Made by a program: the position numbers and the translations under genes. Below the pieces are notes generated by a model, which was given only the letters and a program-made list of their open reading frames with translations, had not been told where the DNA came from and did not search any database. DNA of 64,000 bases from Pleurodeles waltl (taxonomy: Eukaryota > Chordata > Amphibia > Caudata > Salamandridae): assembly GCF_031143425.1 (NCBI RefSeq), contig NC_090438.1, forward strand, positions 771,663,138 to 771,727,137, given 5' to 3'. Below, one piece after another: positions 21,701 to 33,733 of the stretch (the first letter of the stretch is position 1; every line of letters begins with the position of its first letter).

Positions 21701-22486
21701 TTCAATGGCACCAAAGTTTGCTTGCTTCCAATTCCCCTTGTGTAAAATTAAAGTGCTTTGCTGTGCTATATCTGTGATCATTAATGGTTGTAGCACACCA
21801 ATGTCCTAGGGTCCGTTTTTTCACAGTGAAGATGGTGAATCCTATTTACCATTTCTTACAAGGTCAGATAATACCATTTACTACAAAATCTGTTTTGCAG
21901 GTGAACAGCTTAGTTATTTTCCACCTTTTACGTCCATGATTTAGGGTAATCTCCTGTATATATACTGGCTATAGTTACATGCTTGACATTGGCCGAAGCA
22001 TCTAAAGCCAGATCCTTGCGGTAGCCAAGTCCCTGATTTGGGTGCCAGATCCCTGTGGACCAACAAATACCACAAATACATGTTTCTCTGAGACGAGAGA
22101 GTCATGGATGTGTCCAGACTCTCTCCTTAAAAATGTGATCACCCCAAGGTATTTCCCATCTGCTCCTCAAAAGTTGTTTATGTTGTTTGGTGATGAAGTG
22201 AACAGGTTCATGCTTGTCACTAAATTTACTAGTGGATTTGAAAAGTGTCTGTTCTCCGTTCATCATATCTGCTCCAATACCTGCTTTTCTCAATGCCTTG
22301 TGGGTTACCCTCTCTTTCTCAATTTCTTAATCATCTGGGATTTGGTCCACTGATATTCTTCCTCTTTAGTACAGTTTCTCTTAGCTTGAAGGAATTCACT
22401 ATAAGGAGAAGGTCCTTCGGCCAGCCCCCCTCTGTTCTGGTTGCTCCCCACCAGTCTCCAGAGTCCTCCTCTGCTCTTCACCACCC
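18741..22486 (+). repeat. Monomer 6, subtype A with B-type 3' end
   Basis: A-type to at least 22220, then a B-type terminal marker CCTTCGGCC around 22414. It shares with M8 ACAGAACAAAGG near 21415, GGCATAGG near 21441, CCTATTTACC near 21841 and GGCCGAAGC near 21992. CTAGGGTCCG near 21806 and TGTGTGTGTATCAG near 20785 are private. The four-tract C-rich motif is broken by a CCC to CGC change near 19129. Confidence 0.92.
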
Positions 22487-25400
22487 CTGCTGAGAGCACT
22501 TTCACTGAGTGCCTTTCACTGCCCCTGGTCACTGCGTTCTTACTTGTGTCTCTATTTGTGATTTTCTCTCCGTACCCCCCTCTGCTCTTTTCCTCCGTGT
22601 TGCTCTATTCTCTTTTGCCATTGTCTCTCTGTTTTGTGGCTTTTTCCCTGCGCTCGCTCTGCACTTTCCCTCCGTTTGTGCGTTATGCTCTTTTGCTGTT
22701 GTCTCCCTCTTTTGTGGCTTTTTCTCCAAGCCCATTCTGCTCTTTTCCTCTGTTGCTCTACCTTAGTGCTGGGTAGCAGTTTTTTGCTCTCTTGTACTTT
22801 TAACTTTGTTCTCGCTGCTCTCTCTCTGCATTGCTCCCACTACCTTCCTGCTCTTTTTTCCCACCCGCCACCAGCCTGCCCACGACCACCCAATGCCACT
22901 CCCACCCCCGTACCTACATAATGGCGGCTGCAGCACAACCCCATTGAGAAGGTCCTTGGGCCATCTGCCCCCTCGCCATTCGTCTTGTTCTTTAGTCAAA
23001 GGTTCTGCCTTTAAGTTAAAAAAACGCCCATCGCATTTCAGTCACCCGGACTTTGAACTCTTAGTCCCTTTTTAGTGTTTATACACAAAACAAAAGTGTG
23101 CTGTGCCATTCTGCTCGACATTGTACTAAGTGCTATTAACGCTCAAAAAGTAGTTAGAAATACCTTATCCAAATATATTCATCAAAGAAGAGCATGATTG
23201 TTGTACAAATCAGTATGACAAAATTTACACATCCTAATTTTCCCACTGTGTCTATTTGCAATACATATACTTTTTCTCATTGCATTGTGGTATTTGTAGT
23301 CTATTTTCTATTGATATACTAACGACAAGGGAATTTTCTATTGTGGATTACCATAACTATTAATTTGTATATTAATGTAAACATGTGATTCACGCGTGAG
23401 CACATGTCATAATTAAAAGATATATGATTGATTATTGGTATTAGTACCCTATTACTATTATGTATAAATATCAATCATTATGTGTACCTCATAATTCTAC
23501 GTCTTCCTCTTAATTGACCATGTGCTACAATTTATACATTTATTGAAACTCCTGTGCCTCACAGTTAACAATAACAACAGTTAACCTAATAGTTCTCTAT
23601 CACCACGATTTTGCAATTCCTTATTCTGGTATGTCCACCTATTTTATTTAATAGTAAAACATAACCTGGCAGGGGCGCAAATTATAGTTACCTTAGCGCA
23701 TGTGTCCTGCGGACACCCCTGGCCCCCAAGGACCACCATCTTCCTGCGGCAAGATAGTACAAAATAATAGTGGGTCCTGCAGACCCCCCCATGCCCTATG
23801 GACCACCTCCTCCCTGTGGCCAAATCGAAAGAAGCCATACATGGCCATGGGGACAGCCACTCCCTTAGGGCAGAATCCTGCTACCTCCTGAGGTGCCCAC
23901 CCTCGGGAGGCAGCTGTTTCCCTTTGTATGGCAGAAGCTGACATCTTCCACCAAGCAAAAGCAAACACTCCACTTTCAGCAAGTGGGAGATTAAAAAATG
24001 CTCCCTTTTACTGAAAGTGGAGGGTTTTTTATGATCTCTTTGCCTGCTGCTACCTGTGCAGCCCCCCTAATCATATATTTAATGGTCCAAATGGTAGTGT
24101 AGCCCACTCAGAGAATCAATGTTGTCAAAATTCCATCAGTTTGAAGTCAGGCGTAAAGTCTTTCCAGCATTATTTTCGAATAGGTTTCATTTATTTATAA
24201 TATCAAAACTTGAATGTCGTAGCGTTCACATGAACGTTCTTGAAGCAAAAGATACATTCTTGGTGGGACTTCCATTTTTCAATTAATGCAGTCAGTCAAA
24301 ATAGTAAGGTTATGGAGTAAAGTCTTTTCTATTCGGTGCGGCGTTTTAGTCCAGCGCCATTTTGAAGTGAAAGTTATATTTAATGGTGCCTCTTTTAGGC
24401 TCCAAACCCCTTCCCCTGTGCATGGTACAGTGTGTGGAGCTTAAAGAGGGTTGACTGCAGGGCCTGGCCATAGGCCAAGCCCTGTGGCCAATTCCTGCTT
24501 CGCTCAGTCAAAGGCACTGCATGGCAGGGGTTTTGTGTGGGTATAAGTGGTTGTCCGCCCTGTGGACAAACTCCGCTGCGTATGGCCAAAGGCTGTGCGC
24601 GTTGTGGGGTTCGGTGGTCATACGGGGTTGGCTGCAGGGTTATAGTTTTTTTTTAACATCAAATACTTTTATTCTCCCACCTGATATTGTGTTTCAACCA
24701 TCACTGTCTTGAACACATGACCAGGGCAGCCATTACAAACACATTATATAGTAGTGTCACAATCTACGTTACAGTGGACAGTGAAAACACACTGATTAAA
24801 AAGTAATGCAAAGTAAGAAGTAAAAAAGAAAGGTGAAAAAAGGGAGGCATCCCATTAGCAATTGATCAAACAAACCTCTGCCTTATACCACCACTAATAA
24901 TGTGGAAATTGAACGTCATACAAAGTAATACTTCCATAGAATCCTTACACCCATGTACAGGCTCAAAATGGCCATTCTCAGATAAGGCTAGGTCATATTG
25001 CATATATCTGAAGTAGCAAATTTACACGTTACAACGTTATAAAACCTGATTACATCGTGTGTATCTGAAGTGGCATTAAAACAGTACACTAATATCGATT
25101 CGTTGAGATGGATCAAATGTCACATTGTCTAAAGCAAAGTGTATCCATGAGTAATCCAAAACTACAGAAAAATTGAAAGAAAGGGTGGGGGGCAGAGGTT
25201 CAAATTTCAATTAGATAGCATACCAATTAAACAAATAAAGATGGAAAATTAAAAATCAAACTCTAATAACATAGATAAATACATGAATAAATCATAATCA
25301 GATCCGGAAGTGTTCAATTTCACAGAATTACTCAGGGTGCACATACAGCTCTTCATCCATAAACATCAAAGAACCCATCTCCGTAGTCAACTTTGATTCC

Positions 25401-26236
25401 TTTCTCTGGAGTGTTATCACTCTACCCAACCTCGGGTTTTTAGGTATTCATTCAATGCCACCAAAGTTTGCTTGCTTCCAATTCCCTTTGTGTAAAATTA
25501 AAGTGCTTTGCTGTGCTATATCTGTGATCATTAATGGTTATAGCACACCAATGTCCTAGGATCCGTTTTTTCACAGTGAAGATGGTGAATCCTATATACC
25601 ATTTCTTACAAGGTCAGATAATACCATTTACTCCAAAATCTGTTTTGCAGGTGAACAGCTTAGTTATTTTCCACCTTTTACGTCCATGATTTAGGGTAAT
25701 CTCCTGTATATATACTGGCTATAGTTACATGCTTGACATAGGCCGTAGCATCTAAAGCCAGATCCTTGCGGTAGCCAAGTCCCTGATTTGGGTGCCAGAT
25801 CCCTGTGGACCAACAAATACCACAAATACATGTTTCTCTGAGACGAGAGAGTCATGGATGTGTCCAGACTTTCTCCTTAAAAATGTGATCACCCCAAGGT
25901 ATTTCCCCTCTGCTCCTCAAAAGTTGTTTATGTTGTTTGGTGATGAAGTGAACAGGTTCATGCTTGTCACTAAATTTACTAGTGGATTTGAAAAGTGTCT
26001 GTTCTCCGTTCATCATATCTGCTCCAATACCTGCTTTTCTCAATGCCTTGTGGGTTACCCTCTCTTTCGCAATTTCTTAATCATCTGGGATTTGGTCCAC
26101 TGATATTCTTCCTCTTTAGTACAGTTTCTCTTAGCTTGAAGGAATTCACTATAAGGAGAAGGTCCTTTGGCCAGCCCCCCTCTGTTCTGGTTGCTCCCCA
26201 GCAGTCTCCAGAGTCCTCCTCTGCTCTTCACCACCC
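22487..26236 (+). repeat. Monomer 7, subtype C (copy of M5)
   Basis: Same length as M5 (3750 bp), with all the M5-specific rare variants at a spacing of 7496 bp. GAGATTAAAAAATGC near 23988 is a private change. Confidence 0.93.
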
Positions 26237-29200
26237 CTGCTGAGAGCACTTTCACTGAGTGCCTTTCACTGCCCCTGGTCACTGCGTTCCTACTTGTGTC
26301 TCTGTTTGTGATTTTTTCACGTACCCCCCTCTGCTCTTTTCCTTCGTGTTGCTCTGTGCTCTTTTGCCGTTGTCTCTCTGTTTTGTGGCTTTTTCCCTGT
26401 GCTCACTCTGCACTTTCCCTCCGTGTTTGCGTTGTGCTCTTTTGCTGTTGTCTCCCTCTTTTGTGGCTTTTTCTCCAAGCCCATTCCGCTCTTTTCCTCT
26501 GTTGCTCTACCTTAGTGCTGGGTAGCAGTTTTTTGCTCTCTTGTACTTTTATCTTTGTTCTCGCTGCTTTCTCTCTGTATTGCTCCCACTACCTTCCTGC
26601 TCTTTTTTCCCACCCGCCACCAGCGCACCCACTCCCACCCAATGCCACTCCCACCCCCGGACCTACTTAATGGCAGCTGCAGCACAACCCCATTGAGAAG
26701 GTCCTTGGGCCATCTGCCCCCTCGCCATTTGTCTTGTTCTTTAGTCAAAGGTTCTCCCTTTAAGTTAAAAAAACGCCCATCGCATTTCAGTCACCCGGAC
26801 CTTGAACTCTTAGTCCCTTTTTAGTGTTTATACACAAAACAAAAGTGTGCTGTGCCATTCTGCTCAACATTGTACTAAATGCTATTAACGAGCAAAAAGT
26901 AGTTAGAAATACCTTATCCAAATATATTCATCAAAGAAGAGCATGAATGTTGTACAAATCAGTATTACAAAATTTACACATCCTAATTTTCCCACTGTGT
27001 CTATTTGCAATACATATTCTTTTTCTCATTGCATTGTGGTATTTGTAGTCTATTTTCCATTGATATACTAACTACAAGGGAATTTTCTATTGTGGATTAC
27101 CATAACTATTAATTTGTATATTAATGTAAACATGTGATTCACGCGTGAGCACATGTCATAATTAAAAGATATATGAGTGATTATTGGTATTAGTACCATA
27201 TTGCTATTATGTATAAATATCAATCATTATGTGTACCTCATAATTCTACGTCTTCCTCTTAATTGACCATGTGCTACAATTTATACATTTATTGAAACTC
27301 CTGTGCCTCACAGTTAACAATAACAACAGTTAACCTAATAGTTCTCTATCACCACGATTTTGTAACTCCTTATTCTGGTATGTCCACCTATTTTATTTAA
27401 TAGTAAAACATAGCCTGGCAGGGGCGCCAGTTATAGTTACCTTAGTGCATGAGTCCTGCGGACACCCCTGGGCCCCAAGGACCACCATCTCCCTGCGGCA
27501 AGATAGTACAAAATAATAGTGGGTCCTGCAGACCCCCCAGGCCCTATGGACCACCTCCTCCCTGTGGCCAAATAGAAAGAAGCCATACATGGCCCTGGGG
27601 ACAGCCACCCCCTTAGGGCAGGCTCCTGCTACCTCCTGAGGTGCCCACCCTCGGGAGGCAGCTGATTCCCTTTGTATGGCAGAAGCTGACATCTTCCACC
27701 AAGCAAAAGCAAACACTCCACTTTCAGCAAGTGGAAGATTTAAAAATGCTCCCTTTTACTGAAAGTGGAGTTTTTTTTATCTCTTTGCCTGCTGCTACCT
27801 GTGCAGCCCTCCTAAACATAAATTTAATGGTCCAAATGGTAGTGTAGCCCGGTCAGAGAATCAATGTTGTCAAAATTCCATCAGTTTGAAGTCAAGCGTA
27901 AAGTCTTTCCAGCATTATTTTCGAATAGGTTTCATTTATTTATAATATCAAAACTTGAATGTCGTAACGTTCCACATGAAAGATCTTGAAGCAAAAGATA
28001 CATTCTTGGTGGGACTTCCATTTTTCAATTAAAGCAGTCAGTCGAAATAGTAAGGTTATGGAGTAAAGTCTTTTTCTATTGGGTACGGCGTTTTAGTCCA
28101 GCACCATTTTGAAGTGAAAGTTATATTTAATGGTGCCTCTTTTAGGCTCCAAACCCCTTCCCCTGTGCATGGTGAGGTGTGTGGAGCTTAAAGGGGGTTG
28201 CCTGCAGGGCCTGGCCGTAGGCCAAGCCCTGTGGCCAATTCCTGTTTCGCACAGTCAAAGGCACTGCATGGCAGGGGTTTTGTGTGGGTATCAGTGGTTG
28301 TCCGCCCTGTGGACAACCACTGCTGCGTATGGCCAAAGGCCGTGCGCGTTGTGGTGTTCGGTGGTCATAGGGGGTTGGCTGCAGGGTTATAGGTTTTTTT
28401 AACATCAAATACTTTTATTCTCCCACCTGATATTGTGTTTCAACCATCACTGTCTTGATCACATGACCAGGGCAGCCATTACAAACACATCATATAGTAG
28501 TGTCACAATCTATGTTACAGTGGACAGTGAAAACACACTGATTAAAAAGTAATGCAAAGCAAGAAGTAAAAAAGGAAGGTGAAAAAAGGGAGGTATCCCA
28601 TTAGCAATTGATCAAACAAACCTCTGCCTTATAGCGCCACTAATAATGTGGAAATTGAACATCATACAAAGTAATACTTCCATAGAATCCTTACAACCAT
28701 GTACAGGCTCAAAATAGCCATTCTCAGATAAGGCTAGGTCATATTGCATATATCTGAAGTAGCAAATTTACACGTTACAATGTAATAAAACCTGATTACA
28801 TCGTGTGTATCTGAAGTGGCAGTAAAACAGTACACTAATATCGATTCGTTGAGATGGATCAAATGTCATCTTGTCTAAAGCAAAGTGTATCCATGAGTAA
28901 TCCAAAACTACAGAACAAAGGAAAGAAAGGGTGTGGGGCATAGGTTCAAATTTCAATTAGATAGCATACCAATTAAACAAATAAAGATGGAAAATTAAGA
29001 ATCAAACTCTAATAACATAGCTAAATACATGAATAAATCATAATCAGATCCGGAAGTGTTCAATTTCACAGAATTACTCAGGGTGCACATACAGCTCTTC
29101 ATCCATAAACATCAAAGAACCCATCTCCATAGTCAACTTTGATTCCTTTCTCTGGAGTGTCATCACTCTACCCCCCCTTGGGTTTTTAGGTATTCATTCA

Positions 29201-29982
29201 ATGGCACCAAAGTTTGCTTGCTTCCAATTCCCCTTGTGTAAAATTAAAGTGCTTTGCTGTGCTATATCTGTGATCATTAATGGTTGTAGCACACCAATGT
29301 CCTAGGATCCGTTTTTTCACAGTGAAGATGGTGAATCCTATTTACCATTTCTTACAAGGTCAGATAATACCATTTACTACAAAATCTGTTTTGCAGGTGA
29401 ACAGCTTAGTTATTTTCCACCTTTTACGTCCATGATTTAGGGTAATCTCCTGTATATATACTGGCTATAGTTACATGCTTGACATTGGCCGAAGCATCTA
29501 AAGCCAGATCCTTGCGGTAGCCAAGTCCCTGATTTGGGTGCCAGATCCCTGTGGACCAACAAATACCACAAATACATGTTTCTCTGAGACGAGAGAGTCA
29601 TGGATGTGTCCAGACTCTCTCCTTAAAAATGTGATCACCCCAAGGTATTTCCCATCTGCTCCTCAAAAGTTGTTTATGTTGTTTGGTGATGAAGTGAACA
29701 GGTTCATGCTTGTCAATAAATTTACTAGTGGATTTGAAAAGTGTCTGTTCTCCGTTCATCATATCTGCTCCAATACCTGCTTTTCTCAATGCCTTGTGGG
29801 TTACCCTCTCTTTCTCAATTTCTTAATCATCTGGGATTTGGTCCACTGATATTCTTCCTCTTTAGTACAGTTTCTCTTAGCTTGAAGGAATTCACTATAA
29901 GGAGAAGGTCCTTTGGCCAGCCCCCCTCTGTTCTGGTTGCTCCCCACCAGTCTCCAGAGTCCTCCTCTGCTCTTCACCACCC
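26237..29982 (+). repeat. Monomer 8, subtype A (copy of M6)
   Basis: Same length as M6 (3746 bp), and it shares M6's rare variants at 7496 bp spacing. Two differences are informative. It has GTCAATAAAT near 29713, a B-type marker in an otherwise A monomer, and it keeps the A-type terminal marker CCTTTGGCC, correctly preceding a B monomer. GCAGCTGATTCCC near 27660 is private. Confidence 0.92.
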
Positions 29983-32900
29983 CTGCTGAGAGCACTTTCA
30001 CTGAGTGCCTTTCACTGCCCCTGGTCACTGCGTTCTTACTTGTGTCTCTGTTTGTGATTTTCTCTCCGTACCCCCCTCTGCTCTTTTCCTCCATGTTGCT
30101 CTGTGCTCTTTTGCCGTTGTCCCTCTGTTTTCTGGCTTTTTCCCTGTGCTCACTCTGTACTTTCCCTCCGTGTTTGCGTTGTGCTCTTTTGCTGTTGTCT
30201 CCCTCTTTTGTGGCTTTTTCTCCAAGCCCATTCTGCTCTTTTCCTCTGTTGCTCTACCTTAGTACTGGGTAGCAGTTTTTTGCTCTCTTGTACTTTTATC
30301 TTTGTTCTCGCTGCTCTCTCTCTGCATTGCTCCCACTACCTTCCTGCTCTTTTTTCCCACCCGCCACCAGCCCACCCACGACCACCCGATGCCACTCCCA
30401 CCCCCGGACCTACTTAATGGCGGCTGCAGCAAAACCCCATTGAGAAGGTCCTTGGGCCATCTTCCCCCTCGCCATTCGTCTTGTTCTTTAGTCAAAGGTT
30501 CTGCCTTTAAGTTAAAAAAACGCCCATCGCATTTTAGTCACCCGGACCTTGAACTCTTAGTCCCTTTTTAGTGTTTATACACAAAACAAAAGTGTGCTGT
30601 GCCATTCTGGTCGACATTATACTAAATGCTATTAACGCGCAAAAAGTAGTTAGAAATACCTTATCCAAATATATTCATCAAAGAATAGCATGATTGTTGT
30701 ACAAATCAGTATGACAAAATTTACACATCCTAATTTTCCCACTGTGTCTATTTGCAATACATATACTTTTTCTCATTGCATTGTGGTATTTGTAGTCTAT
30801 TTTCTATTGATATACTAACGACAAGGGAATTTTCTATTATGGATTACCATAACTATTAATTTGTATATTAATGTAAACACGTGATTCACGCGTGAGCACA
30901 TGTCATAATTAAAAGATATATGATTGATTATTGGTATTAGTACCCTATTACTATTATGTATAAATATCAATCATTATGTGTACCTCATAATTCTATGTCT
31001 TCCTCTTAATTGACCATGTGCTACAATTTATACATTTATTGAAACTCCTGTGCCTCACAGTTAACAATAACAACAGTTAACCTAATAGTTCTCTATCACC
31101 ACGATTTTGCAATTCCTTATTCTGGTATGTCCACCTATTTTATTTAATAGTAAAACATAACCTGGCAGGGGCGCAAATTATAGTTACCTTAGCGCATGTG
31201 TCCTGCGGACACCCCTGTCCCCCAAGGACCACCATCTCCCTGTGGCAAGATAGTACAAAATAATAGTGGGTCCTGCAGACCCCCCAATGCCCTATGCACC
31301 ACCTCCTCCCTGTGGCCAAATCGAAAGAAGCCATACATGGCCCTGGGGACAGCCACTCCCTTAGGGCAGGATCCTGCTACCTCCTGAGGTGCCCACCCTC
31401 GGGAGGCAGCTGTTTCCCTTTGTATGGCAGAAGCTGACATCTTCCACCAAGCAAAAGCAAACGCTCCACTTTCAGCAAGTGGGAGATTTAAAAATGCTCC
31501 CTTTTACTGAAAGTGGAGGGTTTTTTGTTATCTCTTTGCCTGCTGCTACCTGTGCAGCCCCCCTAAACATATATTTAATGGTCCAAACGGTAGTGTAGCC
31601 CACTCAGAGAATCAATGTTGTCAAAATTCCATCAGTTTGAAGTCAAGCGTAAAGTCTTTCCAGCATTATTTTCGAATAGGTTTCATTTATTTATAATATC
31701 AAAACTTGAATGTCGTAGCGTTCCACATGAAAGTTCTTGAAGCAAAAGATACATTCTTGGTGGGACTTCCATTTTTCAATTAATGCAGTCAGTCAAAATA
31801 GTACGGTTATGGAGTAAAGTCTTTTCTATTCGGTGCGGCGTTTTAGTCCAGCGCCATTTTGAAGTGAAAGTTATATTTAATGGTGCCTCTTTTAGGCTCC
31901 AAACCCCTTCCCCTGTGCATGGTGCAGTGTGTGGAGCTTAAAGGGGGTTGACTGCAGAGCCTGGCCATAGGCCAAGCCCTGTGGCCAATTCCTGCTTCGC
32001 ACAGTCAAAGGCACTGCATGGCAGGGGTATTGTGTGGGTATAAGTGGTTGTCCGCCCTGTGGACAAACTCCGCTGCGTATGGCAAAAGGCTGTGCGCATT
32101 GTGGAGTTCGGTGGTCATACGGGGTTGGCTGCAAGGTTATAGTTTTTTTTTAACATCAAATACTTTTATTCTCCCACCTGATATTGTGTTTCAACCATCA
32201 CTGTCTTGAACACATGACCAGGGCAGCCATTACAAACACATTATATAGTAGTGTCACAATCTACGTTACAGTGGACAGTGAAAACACACTGATTAAAAAG
32301 TAATGCAAAGTAAGAAGTAAAAAAGAAAGGTGAAGAAAGGGAGGTATCCCATTAGCAATTGATCAAACAAACCTCTGCCTTATACCACCACTAATAATGT
32401 GGAAATTGAACGTCATACAAAGAAATACTTCCATAGAATCCTTACACCCATGTACAGGTTCAAAATGGCCATTCTCAGATAATGCTAGGTCATATTGCAT
32501 ACATCTGAAGTAGCAAATTTACATGTTACAACGTTATAAAACCTGATTACATCGTGTGTATCTGAAGTGGCAGTAAAACAGTACACTAACATCGATTCGT
32601 TGAGATGGATCAAATGTCACATTGTCTAAAGCAAAGTGTATCCATGAGTAATCCAAAACTACAGAAAAAATGAAAGAAAGGGTGTGGGGCAGAGGTTCAA
32701 ATTTCAATTAGATAGCATACCAATTAAACAAATATAGATGGAAAATTAAGAATCAAACTCTAATAACATAGATAAATACATGAATAAATCATAATCAGAT
32801 CCGGAAGCGTTCAATTTCACAGAATTACTCAGGGTGCACATACAGCTCTTCATCCATAAACATCAAAGAACCGATCTCCGTAGTCAACTTTGATTCCTTT

Positions 32901-33733
32901 CTCTGGAGTGTCATCACTCTACCCCCCCTCGTGTTTTTAGGTATTCATTCAATGCCACCAAAGTTTGCTTGCTTCCAATTCCCTTTGTGTAAAATTAAAG
33001 TGCTTTGCTGTGCTATATCTGTGATCATTAATGGTTATAGCACACCAATGTCCTAGGATCCGTTTTTTCACTCTGAAGATGGTGAATCCTATATACCATT
33101 TCTTACAAGGTCAGATAATACCATTTACTACAAAATCTGTTTTGCAGGTGAACAGCTTAGTTATTTTCCACCTTTTACGTCCATGATTTAGGGTAATCTC
33201 CTGTATATATACTGGCTATAGTTACATGCTTGACATAGGCCGTAGCATCTAAAGCCAGATCCTTGCGGTAGCCAAGTCCCTGATTTGGGTGCCAGATCCC
33301 TGTGGACCAACAAATACCACAAATACATGTTTCTCTGAGACGAGAGAGTCATGGATGTGTCCAGACTTTCTCCTTAAAAATGTGATCACCCCAAGGTATT
33401 TCCCATCTGCTCCTCAAAAGTTGTTTATGTTGTTTGGTGATGAAGTGAACAGGTTCATGCTTGTCAATAAATTTACTAGTGGATTTGAAAAGTGTCTGTT
33501 CTCCGTTCATCATATCTGCTCCAATACCTGCTTTTCTCAATGCCTTGTGGGTTACCCTCTCTTTCTCAATTTCTTAATCATCTGGGATTTGGTCCACTGA
33601 TATTCTTCCTCTTTAGTACAGTTTCTCTTAGCTTGAAGGAATTCACTATAAGGAGAAGGTCCTTCAACCAGCCCCCCTCTGTTCTGGTTGCTCCCCAGCA
33701 GTCTCCAGAGTCCTCCTCTGCTCTTCACCACCC
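29983..33733 (+). repeat. Monomer 9, subtype B
   Basis: B-type. From about 30.8-31.0 kb it shares with M12 the rare variants TTCTATGTCT near 30991, CCCCCCAATGCC near 31281, GCAAGGTTATAG near 32131, ACTAACATCG near 32586, AATATAGATGG near 32731 and CACTCTGAAG near 33069. Its first 0.7 kb has GGTCGACATTATAC near 30609, shared with M11, M14 and M17 but not with M12, so the 5' part has a separate history. Confidence 0.92.

Larger units (their letters stand above)
18741..26236 (+). repeat. Higher-order unit 3: dimer A/b-C
   Basis: This unit is 7496 bp. Monomer 6 is A up to at least 22220 but ends with the B-type terminal marker CCTTCGGCC (around 22414-22422), which elsewhere always precedes a C monomer. 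Monomer 7 is C. Monomers 5 and 7, and monomers 6 and 8, share several rare variants, so this unit is part of a recent 7.5-kb duplication. Confidence 0.72.
14700..29700 (+). repeat. Recent tandem duplication of a 7496-bp dimer
   Basis: About 14.7-22.2 kb and about 22.2-29.7 kb share many rare variants at exactly 7496 bp spacing: M5/M7 and M6/M8, each pair equal in length. The right edge of the first copy coincides with the A to B switch in M6 (22220-22418), as expected if that switch is the duplication joint. Edges are approximate. Confidence 0.75.
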
